Source: JAQBQB01 sp963757185 (GTDB lineage: Bacteria; Gemmatimonadota; Gemmatimonadetes; Gemmatimonadales; Gemmatimonadaceae). From it: a stretch of 64,000 bases of DNA. Below the pieces are notes generated by a model, which was given only the letters and a program-made list of their open reading frames with translations, made no database searches and was not told where the DNA came from. Position numbers and translations under genes: made by a program. Every line of letters begins with the position of its first letter. Position 1 is the stretch's first letter. The stretch covers positions 372,001-436,000 of the forward strand of contig CAVWQI010000009.1 of NCBI GenBank assembly GCA_963757185.1. The letters run 5' to 3'. Positions 1 through 9,269 of the stretch are shown piece by piece.

Positions 1-1
1 C

Positions 2-355
2 ACGGCGGACGTCGGACTCGGCATCAGCCTCACCGGGGAGAAGAGCTGGCATCACCTCGTTCCGGAACTTGGTGGAGGCGTCGGGTTGATCTCGGACCTC
101 CGCTCGCAACCGGACTCCGGCGGCTTTCTATTCGGGACGCGTTTCACGTTCAACGGAAGCGCGGGGATCCGCTACGTGCCCGGCGGCAAGTGGCAGATCC
201 GTCTCGACGCGAAGGATCGTCTGTACACGATTTCCTATCCGCAGACGTACTTCACCGCGCCCACCGGCGGAACGGCGGTCGTGACGACGCATCTGGAAAA
301 ATCCTACTGGTTGAACAACCCGGCGCTCACGCTGGGCCTGTCGTACCTGTTCTGA
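2..355 (+). CDS. Outer-membrane beta-barrel protein, C-terminal part (5' end outside window)
   Basis: The reading frame is open from base 2, so the gene starts upstream of the window. The visible 117 residues alternate polar and hydrophobic positions in short strands separated by glycine-rich turns. The protein ends in LSYLF, and a C-terminal aromatic residue in such a strand is the usual signal for insertion by the BAM machinery. It is therefore probably a transmembrane barrel of the OmpA/OmpW-like size class, but the exact family cannot be told from this fragment. The next gene starts 17 bases downstream on the same strand. Confidence 0.6.
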   Translation, partial: TADVGLGISLTGEKSWHHLVPELGGGVGLISDLRSQPDSGGFLFGTRFTFNGSAGIRYVPGGKWQIRLDAKDRLYTISYPQTYFTAPTGGTAVVTTHLEKSYWLNNPALTLGLSYLF

Positions 356-372
356 TCCACGCACCTTCACGC

Positions 373-789
373 GTGCCGACTTTCCTCACTCGCCGCGTCA
401 CCTTCGCCGCCGCGCACCGGTATCGGCGGCCCGAATGGTCGGAGGAAGAAAACGCGCGCGTGTTCGGACTCTGCGCGCGCGAGAACTATCACGGGCACAG
501 CTACGTCTGCGAGGTGACCGTGACTGGCGACGTCGATCCGCAGACCGGCATGCTCGTGGATCTCGCGGTGCTCGACCGCGTCCTCGACGTCGAAGTGCGC
601 ACACGCTTCGACCATCGCAACGTCAACCTCGACGTGCCCGAATTCGCCGACGGAAAGCGAATTCCCACGGGCGAGGAGTTGGCCCGGTTCATTCACGACC
701 GCGTGCAATCGGCGCTCGGATCGGTCCGCGTGGTAGAAGTGTCGATCGCCGAGGACCGGACGTTGCGGGCGAGCTACCGACCGGACTAG
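373..789 (+). CDS. queD: 6-carboxytetrahydropterin synthase / 6-pyruvoyl-tetrahydropterin synthase family (QueD-like)
   Basis: The 138-residue product matches the family's usual length. The zinc ligands are visible: a histidine in AAAHRY near the N-terminus and the HGH of CARENYHGHSY, with the catalytic cysteine six residues before that HGH. FDHRNVN supplies the Asp/His part of the active site and SIAEDRT the pterin-anchoring glutamate. QueD converts dihydroneopterin triphosphate to carboxytetrahydropterin in the queuosine/7-deazaguanine pathway. No queC, queE or queF lies beside it, so the pathway assignment rests on family alone. GTG at 373 is chosen because the family normally begins a few residues before the first motif; no strong ribosome site decides it. 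Confidence 0.85.
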   Translation: MPTFLTRRVTFAAAHRYRRPEWSEEENARVFGLCARENYHGHSYVCEVTVTGDVDPQTGMLVDLAVLDRVLDVEVRTRFDHRNVNLDVPEFADGKRIPTGEELARFIHDRVQSALGSVRVVEVSIAEDRTLRASYRPD

Positions 790-790
790 G

Positions 791-1414
791 GTGTCCGGCG
801 ACGCGCATCGCGCCGTGACAGGCGCCATCGTCGCCGGCGGGGCGAACGAACGGTTCGGCGGCGAGCCGAAGGGACTGCGGCGGGTCGGCGGCATTCGCAT
901 CATCGATCGGGTGGCGTCGGCGATTCGCGCCGTCACACGAGAGATCGTTCTCGTCGCCAACGCGCCGGATGCCGAACGGTGGCTCGCCGGAGTCAAGGTT
1001 TACCGCGACATTCGGTCCGAGCGCGGCAGCGTCGTCGGGCTTCACACAGCCATCGCGGCGATTCCCGCCGGCGACATCGCGCTCGTCGTCGCGTGGGACA
1101 TGCCATTCGTCAGCGCGGCGTTGCTCTCGCTCCTCGCGCACCGCGTTCGCGAGGGCGCGTCGGCGGCGATACCCGAAAGTCCGGCGGGGCCGGAGCCGTT
1201 CTGCGCCGCGTATACGACGGCCTGTCTCGCCGACATCGAGCGCGCGGTCGCTCGCGGCGACTTTCGCATGTCGAACATCGTCGCGGCGCTGCCCAACGCC
1301 TCGCGCGTCACCGACGCCGAGCTTCGGAGCTTCGGCGACCCGGCGCACATCTTTTTCAACGTGAACACCCCTGCGGATCTCGAGCAAGCGGAGCGGATGA
1401 CGGCGGACGCGTGA
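791..1414 (+). CDS. mobA: Molybdenum cofactor guanylyltransferase
   Basis: The N-terminus carries the nucleotidyltransferase signature AIVAGGANERFGGEPKGL, the GTP-binding loop of MobA. WDMPF holds the metal-binding aspartate, and FNVNTPADL is the typical C-terminal MobA motif. The enzyme attaches GMP to Mo-molybdopterin to make the bis-MGD precursor in the cytoplasm. The GTG start lies one base after the queD-like stop. moeA follows 1.6 kb downstream, so two Mo-cofactor genes share this cluster. The 207-residue length is normal. MobA is favoured over related nucleotidyltransferases because of the FNVNTPADL motif and the nearby moeA. Confidence 0.88.
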   Translation: MSGDAHRAVTGAIVAGGANERFGGEPKGLRRVGGIRIIDRVASAIRAVTREIVLVANAPDAERWLAGVKVYRDIRSERGSVVGLHTAIAAIPAGDIALVVAWDMPFVSAALLSLLAHRVREGASAAIPESPAGPEPFCAAYTTACLADIERAVARGDFRMSNIVAALPNASRVTDAELRSFGDPAHIFFNVNTPADLEQAERMTADA

Positions 1415-1493
1415 CGCGCCGCCGAACGTCGCGGCCGCCTCGCCAACGCGCGCCGCGATGCCCTATTGTTCACCAACCCCACGGAGTCCCCGC

Positions 1494-2981
1494 TTGACGT
1501 CTTCTCTTGCCCGGCTGCGCGCCGCCGCCGTGCTCCTCGGCGCGACTCTCGCCTGTCGTCCCTCGACCGGCGTCTCGCCGGCGTCGATCAGCTTCGGCCG
1601 AGATCCCGGGCTTCGCCGCTATATCGACTCGCTCACCGACGCCCCCGAGTTCTCCAACGCGCATTGGGGAATCCTGATCGTCGATCCGTCGTCGGGCGAC
1701 ACGCTCTACTCGCGCAACGCGGGCAAGCTCTTCATGCCGGCGTCGAACATGAAGATTCTCACCAGCTCGACGGCGCTGGCCCAGCTCGGCCCGGACTATC
1801 GCTACCGCACGTCGTTTCTCGCGCGCGGGACGATCGCCGACGGCACGTTGACCGGAGACCTGCTCGTCGTCGGCCGCGGCGATCCTTCCGTCAGCGACCA
1901 CATGATGCACGACGCGATGCTGCCGCTGCGCACCATCGCCGACTCGATCGCTTCACGAGGCATCCGCCACATCACCGGCCGCGTCGTTCCCTACGGCGAC
2001 GCGTTTCCGGGCGAGGTGCTGGGCTACGGCTGGACGTACGACGATTTCGAGGACTCGTACTCCGCGCCGATCGACGAGCTCCTCTTCAATGAAGGGTTCA
2101 GCGAGATACACGTGCGCGGCGGCGACGCGCCGGGCGCGCCGGTCCGCATCGAAGTCAGGCCGGCGCGGTCGGTGCCCCGCGTGCGAAACATGGCCGTGAC
2201 CGTCGCGGCGAGCCCCGACACGGCGCGCGCGCGCCGGGCGCGTACGCTGCGCGCGGTGAAGGACAGCACGACGTGGGACGTCGTCCTCCAAGGCCAGATC
2301 GGCGTGCGCGACTCGGCGACCATCGAAGTCACGCACCACGATCCGGACGCGGCGTACGTCGCGGCGGTCGGTGAGGCGCTCGCCGAGAAGGGGATCACGA
2401 TCGATCAAGGCTGGGCGGACACGTCGGCGCGCGTCGACACGCTCGCCACGCTCACCTCTCCGCCGCTCAGCGAGATCCTCAAGGCGCTCATGAAGCCGTC
2501 GCAGAACCAAATCGCCGAGATGCTCTTTCGCACCGTCGCGATCACGAAGCCGGCCGACAGCGCGCGGGCGGTCGTCGAGCGGCAGATCGCGTCGTGGGGC
2601 GTGGCGGTTCCGTCGGAGGCCATCGTGCGCGACGGCAGCGGCCTCGCGCGCTACGACTACATCTCGCCGCGCACCGTCGTGAGAATTCTCGACGCCATGC
2701 GCAAAACGCCAACGTTTCAAGTGTTCTACGACGCGCTGCCGATCGGCGGTGTGGACGGCACGATCAGGAATCGAATGAAGGGGACGCCGGCCGAGGGCAA
2801 CGTCCACGCGAAGACCGGTTCGGTCGCGCAGTCGCGGTCGCTGTCCGGCTACGTAACCACGGCCGATCGGCACATGCTGATCTTCAGCTTCCTGTCGAAC
2901 AACTGGACGGTGCCGGTACGGTCCGTCGAGATGGTTCAGGACTCTATCGCCGCGCGCCTCGCCGGCATGCGGCTGCGCTAG
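1494..2981 (+). CDS. dacB: D-alanyl-D-alanine carboxypeptidase/endopeptidase, PBP4 type, lipoprotein
   Basis: This is a class C penicillin-binding protein of 495 residues. It shows the three active-site motifs in order: SNMK (Ser84), SQN (Ser336) and KTG (Lys440). It would trim or cut peptidoglycan cross-links in the periplasm. I chose TTG at 1494 over ATG at 1458 because GGAG at 1483-1486 sits seven bases before it, and because that start puts a basic, hydrophobic lipoprotein signal ending in a TLAC lipobox at the N-terminus. The gene sits between mobA and moeA, an unexpected neighbour for cell-wall metabolism; nothing in the sequence links the functions. Confidence 0.9.
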   Translation: MTSSLARLRAAAVLLGATLACRPSTGVSPASISFGRDPGLRRYIDSLTDAPEFSNAHWGILIVDPSSGDTLYSRNAGKLFMPASNMKILTSSTALAQLGPDYRYRTSFLARGTIADGTLTGDLLVVGRGDPSVSDHMMHDAMLPLRTIADSIASRGIRHITGRVVPYGDAFPGEVLGYGWTYDDFEDSYSAPIDELLFNEGFSEIHVRGGDAPGAPVRIEVRPARSVPRVRNMAVTVAASPDTARARRARTLRAVKDSTTWDVVLQGQIGVRDSATIEVTHHDPDAAYVAAVGEALAEKGITIDQGWADTSARVDTLATLTSPPLSEILKALMKPSQNQIAEMLFRTVAITKPADSARAVVERQIASWGVAVPSEAIVRDGSGLARYDYISPRTVVRILDAMRKTPTFQVFYDALPIGGVDGTIRNRMKGTPAEGNVHAKTGSVAQSRSLSGYVTTADRHMLIFSFLSNNWTVPVRSVEMVQDSIAARLAGMRLR

Positions 2982-2986
2982 CGATC

Positions 2987-4237
2987 GTGGCGTTCAGCGT
3001 TCAGGAGGCGAGCGAGCGCATTCTCGCCGCGATTCGCCCGCTCGGCACGGAGACCGTTCCGCTGCGCGACGCGCTCGGCCGGGTTTTGGCGAGCGACGCG
3101 CGATCGCCGATCGAGCACCCGCCGTGGGACAACTCGTCGATGGACGGCTACGCGGTTCGCGCGGCCGACGTCGCGTCGGCGAGTCCGTCGTCGCCTGTCG
3201 CGCTGCCGGTCGCCGAGACGGTGCGCGCCGGTCAGCGTCCGTCGGCGCCGCTCAAAGCTGGTATGGCAGTTCGCGTGATGACCGGTGCGCCGGTTCCCGA
3301 CGGTACCGACACGGTGATTCGCGTCGAGGACACCGACGCCGGCGAGACGCGGGTCGAGATCCGCAACGCGCGAGACGCGGGCCGCAACGTGCGGCCGCGC
3401 GGCGAGGATCTTCAGGTTGATGCGGTCGCCGTAGTCGCCGGCACCGTGCTCGGGCCGGCACAACTCGGCGTGCTCGCGTCGATCGGCTGCGGAACGGTCG
3501 AGGTACATCGTCGCCCGCGTGTGGCGATTCTTACGTCTGGCGACGAGCTCGTCGACATCGACCAGTTCGACCTCGTGCGCCGCGGCGATCGTATCGTGTC
3601 GTCCAACGGATACACGACGACGGCCGCGGCGAAGGTCGCGGGCGCCGAGGTCGTCGATCTGGGCATCGTCCCCGACGATCCCGCGATTTACGCCGAGCGA
3701 CTCTCACGCGCGCTCGACTCGGATTTGGTCATCACGACGGGAGGCGTATCCGTCGGCGCGTTCGACTTCACGAAGGACGTCGTGCGGTCGCTCGGCGCCG
3801 ATCTCCACCTCTGGCGCGTGTTGATGCGTCCCGGCGCTCCGCTGGGGTTCGGCACTCTTCGCGGCGTTCCGTGGCTCGGCCTGCCCGGCAATCCCGTTTC
3901 GGCGATGGTGACGTTCGAGATCTTCGCGCGCCCGGTGATCCGCCGGCTTCGCGGCGAGCGGGACGTCTTCGCTCACCCGATCGCGGTGCGTGTACGCGAC
4001 GACGTGTCGATCGGCGCGCCGCTCACGCATTTCATGCGCGTGATCGTATCGTGGGAGGACGGCGTCGCGTGGGCACGCCTCACCGGACCGCAGGGCTCGG
4101 GCTTGCTGACGTCGATGTCGCTCGCCAACGCGTTGCTCGTCGTGACGCCCGACCGGCCGCTCATTCGAGCCGGAGAAGCGGCGAGCGCAATCCTGCTCGG
4201 CGATCGCGCGCTCTCCTCGGCGTCACTCTCGCTCTGA
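2987..4237 (+). CDS. moeA: Molybdopterin molybdenumtransferase
   Basis: The 416-residue protein follows the MoeA plan. The N-terminal part contains DNSSMDGYAVRA, the middle has RVMTGAPVP, and the MPT-binding core has VAILTSGDEL, TTGGVSVG and GLPGNPVSAM. MoeA inserts molybdate into adenylylated molybdopterin. The start is GTG at 2987, five bases after the dacB stop, so the genes are probably cotranscribed. moaA-E and mogA are not in the window and must be elsewhere if the pathway is complete. No truncation or missing motif is visible. Confidence 0.93.
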   Translation: MAFSVQEASERILAAIRPLGTETVPLRDALGRVLASDARSPIEHPPWDNSSMDGYAVRAADVASASPSSPVALPVAETVRAGQRPSAPLKAGMAVRVMTGAPVPDGTDTVIRVEDTDAGETRVEIRNARDAGRNVRPRGEDLQVDAVAVVAGTVLGPAQLGVLASIGCGTVEVHRRPRVAILTSGDELVDIDQFDLVRRGDRIVSSNGYTTTAAAKVAGAEVVDLGIVPDDPAIYAERLSRALDSDLVITTGGVSVGAFDFTKDVVRSLGADLHLWRVLMRPGAPLGFGTLRGVPWLGLPGNPVSAMVTFEIFARPVIRRLRGERDVFAHPIAVRVRDDVSIGAPLTHFMRVIVSWEDGVAWARLTGPQGSGLLTSMSLANALLVVTPDRPLIRAGEAASAILLGDRALSSASLSL

Positions 4238-4245
4238 GACATCGA

Positions 4246-5013
4246 GTGGCCGCGCTGTCGCACGAGTTGGACGAGCTCCAGGCATCGCTCGAGCGTCGCT
4301 TTCGCGTGACGGAGACGCGCGTCGCCCTCTCGTCGCGGACCCTCGTCATTCGGCATCCGGCGAACGCGGACGATCTGATCAGCGAAGATGATTTCGTCCG
4401 CGATGATCGCTTGCCGTATTGGGCCGACATCTGGCCATCGGCACGCGTGCTGGCGTCGCGTCTTCTCGAGGAGAACGGCGCGGGCCGATCGCTCGTCGAG
4501 TTGGGTTGCGGCGCGGGTCTCGTCTCGTCGGCGGCGGCGATCGCCGGATTCGACGTCGTCGCGACCGACTACTACGAGGATGCGTTGCGGTTCGCGCGGG
4601 TGAACGCGAATCGCAACGCCGGGCGCGACATCGGGACGAGGTTGCTCGACTGGCGGGACATCGCGCACGACATCGAACGGTTCGACAGCGTGGTTGCGTC
4701 GGACGTTCTGTACGAGCGCACGTATGGAACGCTCGTCGCGAGCACGTTCGACCGGCTTCTCGCGCACGATGGGTTCGCGCTGATGGCGGATCCTGGGCGG
4801 ATCAGCCGAGACGACTTCCTGAATTCGCTCGAGCCGCTCGGCCTCGTCGTCACGGGGCGCGTCGACGTCCCATACGAAGAGGGGGCGATTCGACAGACGA
4901 TCACGATAATTCGTATCGAGCGAATGATTGGTCCCGACTCGGACCGAGCGTCGATCGACGCTATGGCAGGTGAAAATCCACCGTCGCCGAATCCATCGCC
5001 CCACGGGACCTGA
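4246..5013 (+). CDS. Class I SAM-dependent methyltransferase, METTL/protein-lysine type
   Basis: The 255-residue product has LPYWADIWPSARVLA, typical of the Methyltransf_16 (METTL21/ETFB-lysine methyltransferase) group, followed by the SAM-binding loop VELGCGAGL and ATDYYEDAL. The post-motif SDVLYE resembles the substrate-side motif of these enzymes. Protein lysine is the likely substrate class, but the target cannot be told. The GTG start lies eight bases after moeA. The last 53 bases overlap the convergent lipoprotein gene on the other strand, and the tail after about residue 235 is proline-rich and possibly unstructured. Confidence 0.72.
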   Translation: MAALSHELDELQASLERRFRVTETRVALSSRTLVIRHPANADDLISEDDFVRDDRLPYWADIWPSARVLASRLLEENGAGRSLVELGCGAGLVSSAAAIAGFDVVATDYYEDALRFARVNANRNAGRDIGTRLLDWRDIAHDIERFDSVVASDVLYERTYGTLVASTFDRLLAHDGFALMADPGRISRDDFLNSLEPLGLVVTGRVDVPYEEGAIRQTITIIRIERMIGPDSDRASIDAMAGENPPSPNPSPHGT

Positions 5014-5389
5014 ACGTGAGGATCACGGGCGGAGCGACCACGCTATCACGCTCACCCGTCGACGTGCGCAGAGCCCACGCGATGACGCACGCCCGACTCG
5101 TGTCTGCCTCCCCATGAGTGATTACCGTCAGCCGGTAGGGGCCGCCGGCGTCGGCGACCTGGACGGACGCGACGGCCGCGTGAACGTCAGACGTCGAACA
5201 GGGGTTTTGCACGACGGCCACCACGGATGTCGCCGTGAGAGTACCAGCGACGACAGGTGTCGACGACGTGACGGTGCCCTTGAGCAACGCGCCGTAAGCC
5301 GGGAAGCCGGTCTCGACGAATCCCTGTTTGCACGCGCCGCCGGCAACCGCGACGGCCATCGGAATCGCGAACCGCAACGTCACTCGCAT
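4961..5389 (-). CDS. Putative lipoprotein of unknown function
   Basis: The 142-residue protein starts with a short basic and hydrophobic segment ending in GGAC, a good lipobox, so it is probably a lipid-anchored periplasmic or outer-membrane protein. The rest is rich in Val, Thr and Ala with alternating beta-type patterning, and two further cysteines may form a disulfide. I do not recognise a family. Its 3' end overlaps the end of the opposite-strand methyltransferase gene by 53 bases, so either the tail of that protein or of this one is under dual coding constraint. Confidence 0.55.
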   Translation of the reverse strand: MRVTLRFAIPMAVAVAGGACKQGFVETGFPAYGALLKGTVTSSTPVVAGTLTATSVVAVVQNPCSTSDVHAAVASVQVADAGGPYRLTVITHGEADTSRACVIAWALRTSTGERDSVVAPPVILTFRSRGAMDSATVDFHLP

Positions 5390-5440
5390 GATTGCTCAAC
5401 CACACAGAGGCTGGCCGGCGTCACCAAGCGCGGTCATCTC

Positions 5441-6196
5441 TTACGCCAATTCGAAAACCAGCAAGTCGATCGGTTCTGTGACAGGTTGGGGGTCCACCGA
5501 AGCCGCGTGCCGGCGAACTCGCTCCAAGCCCGCTTCGAGTTCGGTCGTGTTGACGCGGGCGAGGACTGAGTCCGCTCCCGAGGCCAGCTTGTCGGCGTAC
5601 GCTCGCCACGTTGGAGCAATCGTCTGAGTGAGGAGCTCAGACGAAACGTGTCGCAACCCGGCGCTTTCGAACACGCCGCGAATTTCGGCGAGCGACGGCA
5701 ACACCTCCTCGTGCATGCCTCGGGTGATCGGGATGAACGGCACGTAGGCGTACGAGTCGATCTGCTCTCGGGTCGCCGTCCTCACCAGTAATGCGCCGCC
5801 CCGCCGCAGCACGCGCCGGCATTCGCTCGCCGCGAGCGCGCGATCGGCGAAATGGTGGAACGTCATCGAGGTGAAGACCATGTCCATCGTCTCCGCCTCG
5901 AGCGGAATCGACTCGGCGCGACCTTCCACGTAGCGGACGCGCGGCTCGTGCGGCTTGCCGCGCGCGATCGCAAGCATCTTCTGCGACGGATCGACGCCGA
6001 CGACCTCCGCGTCGAAGCGAGTGGCGAGCGCCTGCGAGAATCGGCCGGTGCCGCAGCCGAGGTCGAGAATTCGGTGGATGGATCTGCCGCGCACGCGCGC
6101 TTCGATCGCCGACATCCAGAGCTCGAGCGCTTTAGGACCGTGGTCTCGCCCGCGGTCGTAGCCTTCGGGGATGCTCGTTCGGTCGTAGTCGACCAC
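5441..6196 (-). CDS. Class I SAM-dependent methyltransferase (Methyltransf_11/25 type)
   Basis: The 251-residue protein has SAM motif I in ILDLGCGTGRF, the acidic residue after it in VVGVDPS, and FTSMTFHHF as motif IV, the pattern of small-molecule methyltransferases such as UbiE-like enzymes. The substrate is not evident. GTG at 6196 begins five bases after the stop of the membrane FeS oxidoreductase gene, so it is the last gene of the electron-transfer operon. A quinone or lipid substrate would fit that context, but this is inference only. Confidence 0.75.
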   Translation of the reverse strand: MVDYDRTSIPEGYDRGRDHGPKALELWMSAIEARVRGRSIHRILDLGCGTGRFSQALATRFDAEVVGVDPSQKMLAIARGKPHEPRVRYVEGRAESIPLEAETMDMVFTSMTFHHFADRALAASECRRVLRRGGALLVRTATREQIDSYAYVPFIPITRGMHEEVLPSLAEIRGVFESAGLRHVSSELLTQTIAPTWRAYADKLASGADSVLARVNTTELEAGLERVRRHAASVDPQPVTEPIDLLVFELA

Positions 6197-6201
6197 GGCC
6201 G

Positions 6202-8277
6202 TCAGGTCGTCGCCAGCCGCTCCGCCACGACCTCGGCGATGTCGACGACAGGCACGTTGGAATCGGCCGCCTTCACGCCGTCGCTCATCATCGTCATGCA
6301 GAATGGACAGGCAACCGCGATGCGGTCGGGCTCCAGCGCGAGGAGCTCCTCGGTGCGCTCGACGTTGATGCGTTTGCCCGTGCGCTCTTCCATGAACATG
6401 CGACCGCCGCCCGCGCCGCAGCACAGCCCGCGATCGCGCGTGCGCTTCGGCTCGAGCAGTTCGACGACCGGTAGCGCGCGGCGAAGCGTTTCACGCGGCG
6501 CATCGTAGATGTCGTTGTAGCGGCCGAGATAGCAGGAATCGTGATACGCGACGGTGAGCCGTTTGCCGTTCTCGGTCTCCAGCGGTACGCGATGTTCCGA
6601 CAGGAGCCGCTCGATGTACGTCGAGTGGTGGATGACCTCGTAGTTGCCGCCGAGCTGCGGAAACTCGTTGCCGATCTGGTGGAAGCAGTGCGGGCAGCTC
6701 GTCACGATCGTCTGCACGTGATAACGGTCGAGCGTCTCGATCGTGTCCTTGGCCAGCATCTGATAGAGGTACTCGTTGCCCATGCGGCGCGCCGGGTCGC
6801 CGTGGCAATGCTCCTCCTGGCCGAGGATCGCGAAGCTGACCTTGCACGCCTCGAGGATCTTCGCGAACGCGACGGTGATCTTCTTCGCGCGGTCGTCGAA
6901 CGATCCCATGCAGCCGACCCAGAAGAGCACGTCGGGGCGCTCGCCCCGCTCCGCCATGTCGGCCATCGTGCGGACGTTCATTCCGCGCGCCCAGTCGGCG
7001 CGGTCGGCCGGGTTGAACGCCCACGGCGAGCCGTTGCGCTCCAGCGACTCGAACGCCGGCTGAATCTCTTCCGGAAAGCGCGACTCCGACAACACGAGGT
7101 TGCGCCGCAGCTCGTTGATGATCTCGAGCTGGTCGATCGACACCGGGCACTCCTGCACGCACGCGCGGCAGCTCGTGCACGCCCAGAGCTCCTCTTCCGT
7201 TATGTAGCCATCGAGCAGTCGGTGCTCGCTCGATTCTCCGGCCTCGGCCGAGGCCACCGCGGCCGTCTCGTGAGCCAGCGCCGGTCCCTTGAACGCCATC
7301 CAGTCGCCCGTCGCGACCGGACCTTTCTCCATCAGCCGTTGGCGCGTGTTGATCACGATCTTGCGCGGGCTGAGCGGCTTCCCCGTGATGGCGGCGGGGC
7401 ACGCCGCCGTGCACCGTCCACACTCGGTGCAGGAGTATCCGTCGAGGAGATTCTTCCACGTGAGCTGTTCGACGTCCGCCGCGCCGAACTGCGCGTTCTC
7501 GGCCTCGAGATCCATCGGCTTCATCGCGCCGCGCGTGCCCGGACCGCTCGTGTTCGAGAGGTACACGTTGAACAGCGACGTCACGACGTGCAGGTGCTTC
7601 GAGTACGGCAGATAGTTCAGGAAGACCAGGACCAACAGCACGTGCGACCACCAGAAACCCGTCGCGAAGGCGGGCGCGTTGGTCACCGACGGCGCGATGA
7701 CGCGGGCGACGGCGCGCGACACGACCTTCTCCGCTCCGATGTCACCCGTGGCGCCGAGATACGCGCACGCGTTGGCGAGCAACAGCGTTACCATCAACCC
7801 GCCGATCAAGCTCAGGATGATGATCGCGTCGGTGTGCTCGAGCTTGTCCCCCTCGAGGCGCGCCGGGTGAATCACCAGCCGGCGATACAGCGCGAAGGCC
7901 ACGGCGGCGATGACGAGCGCCGCGAATGCGTCCTGCGAAAACGAATAGAGGAAGTAGACCGGCCTGGGAAGAAACGAGGCGAACGAGAAGCCGCGGAACA
8001 CGCCCTGGACCATGATCTCGACGGTGCCCGCGGTGAGCACGACGAAACCCCAGAAGATCGTCGCGTGCATGAGCCCAGCGGGCTCCTCGCGGAAGATCTT
8101 GCTTTGCGCGATGCCGATCGACACCAGATTCCTGATCCGCGTGCGCGGATCGTTGGTGCGATCGTCCGGGAGGCCCATCCGCGCATAGCGCGCGAGGCGC
8201 TGCACGTTGAGCGCGAACAGCCCCGCGCTCGCCGTGAACACGGCCAGGAAGATTCCGATCGACGCGGCGGGGGACAT
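6202..8277 (-). CDS. Membrane-bound (Fe-S)-binding oxidoreductase, HdrD/ETF:menaquinone oxidoreductase (EMO)-like
   Basis: The 691-residue protein begins with about six membrane helices resembling a NarI/DsrM-type haem b domain. A dicluster ferredoxin domain follows, with CTECGRCTAACP and CTSCRACVQECP. Two CCG domains come last (GCMGSFDD with SCPHC, then DSCYLGRYN with CCGAGGGRM and ACPFC). This architecture next to etfAB is known from ETF:menaquinone oxidoreductases that pass electrons from acyl-CoA dehydrogenases to the membrane quinone pool. The ATG overlaps the etfA stop as TGATG, implying coupled translation. Confidence 0.85.
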   Translation of the reverse strand: MSPAASIGIFLAVFTASAGLFALNVQRLARYARMGLPDDRTNDPRTRIRNLVSIGIAQSKIFREEPAGLMHATIFWGFVVLTAGTVEIMVQGVFRGFSFASFLPRPVYFLYSFSQDAFAALVIAAVAFALYRRLVIHPARLEGDKLEHTDAIIILSLIGGLMVTLLLANACAYLGATGDIGAEKVVSRAVARVIAPSVTNAPAFATGFWWSHVLLVLVFLNYLPYSKHLHVVTSLFNVYLSNTSGPGTRGAMKPMDLEAENAQFGAADVEQLTWKNLLDGYSCTECGRCTAACPAAITGKPLSPRKIVINTRQRLMEKGPVATGDWMAFKGPALAHETAAVASAEAGESSEHRLLDGYITEEELWACTSCRACVQECPVSIDQLEIINELRRNLVLSESRFPEEIQPAFESLERNGSPWAFNPADRADWARGMNVRTMADMAERGERPDVLFWVGCMGSFDDRAKKITVAFAKILEACKVSFAILGQEEHCHGDPARRMGNEYLYQMLAKDTIETLDRYHVQTIVTSCPHCFHQIGNEFPQLGGNYEVIHHSTYIERLLSEHRVPLETENGKRLTVAYHDSCYLGRYNDIYDAPRETLRRALPVVELLEPKRTRDRGLCCGAGGGRMFMEERTGKRINVERTEELLALEPDRIAVACPFCMTMMSDGVKAADSNVPVVDIAEVVAERLATT

Positions 8278-9266
8278 CAGTGTCCCGCTTTCGCCTCGCG
8301 CACCGCCTTCGTGAGCGCGGGAACCACCTCGAGCACGTCGCCGACGATGCCGTAGTCCGCGACCTTGAAGATCGGCGCCTCGCGGTCCTTGTTGATCGCG
8401 ACGATCGTCTTCGATGTGCGCATGCCGGCGAGATGCTGGATCGCGCCGGAGATGCCCACCGCGACGTACAGCCGGGGACTCACTTGCCGCCCGGTCTGGC
8501 CAATCTGGTCGCTGTGCGGACGCCATCCATCATCCGTCACCGCGCGCGTCGCGCCGACAGCCGCGTTGCCGAATGCCGCCGCGAGGTCTTCGACGAGCTT
8601 GAAGTTCTCGGCCGACTTGAGACCACGTCCGCCGGAGACGATGATCGGCGCGTCGCCGAGGTCGATCTTGCCCGTCGCGCCTTCGGTGATCTCTTTGACT
8701 TTGATCTTCGACGCAGCCGGATCGGCGCCGAGTGCGATCGATTCCGAGCGCGCGGTGCGTGGCGCTTCCGCCGCGGTGATCGCGCTCGGTCGCACCGACA
8801 CCACGGCGAGCGGACCGGTGACCTCCAGCGTCGCGATCACTTTGTTCGCGTAAACCGGATGCTTCACGACGAGCGCGTCGCCGGCGGCGCTGACGCTCGT
8901 CACGTCGCTGGCGATCGGCGCATCCAGCAGCGCCGAGACCCGCGGGCCGATGTCGCGGCCTTGCGCCGAGAATCCGAGCACGATCGCACGGTAGCTCGAA
9001 GACTTGGCCCTCGCCGCGAGCGTCGCCGCGACGACCTCGCAGTCCACCTCGGCGAGGCGAGCGTCTTCGGACACCAGCACGACGTCCGCGCCGTAGCGTC
9101 CGAGTTGCTCGGCGAGCGCCCCGACGCCCGGCGGCCCGGCGAGCAGCGCGTGGACTTCACCACCGCCCGTCGAGTCCGCGAGAGCGCGGGCGGCGGTCGT
9201 CGCCTCGAGTGCAACCTTACGAAGCGCCGTGCCGCGGCTTTCGGCGAATACGAGAATGTTCGCCAT
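8277..9266 (-). CDS. etfA: Electron transfer flavoprotein, alpha subunit
   Basis: The 329-residue protein has the normal EtfA length. The C-terminal FAD domain is clear: the basic VGATRAV, GWRPHSDQIGQTG and YVAVGISGAIQH motifs that wrap FAD are all present. With EtfB it forms the soluble FAD carrier that collects electrons from acyl-CoA dehydrogenase. It lies three bases after etfB and shares one base with the start of the membrane oxidoreductase, so the three products are probably made together. Confidence 0.95.
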   Translation of the reverse strand: MANILVFAESRGTALRKVALEATTAARALADSTGGGEVHALLAGPPGVGALAEQLGRYGADVVLVSEDARLAEVDCEVVAATLAARAKSSSYRAIVLGFSAQGRDIGPRVSALLDAPIASDVTSVSAAGDALVVKHPVYANKVIATLEVTGPLAVVSVRPSAITAAEAPRTARSESIALGADPAASKIKVKEITEGATGKIDLGDAPIIVSGGRGLKSAENFKLVEDLAAAFGNAAVGATRAVTDDGWRPHSDQIGQTGRQVSPRLYVAVGISGAIQHLAGMRTSKTIVAINKDREAPIFKVADYGIVGDVLEVVPALTKAVREAKAGH

Positions 9267-9269
9267 GGC

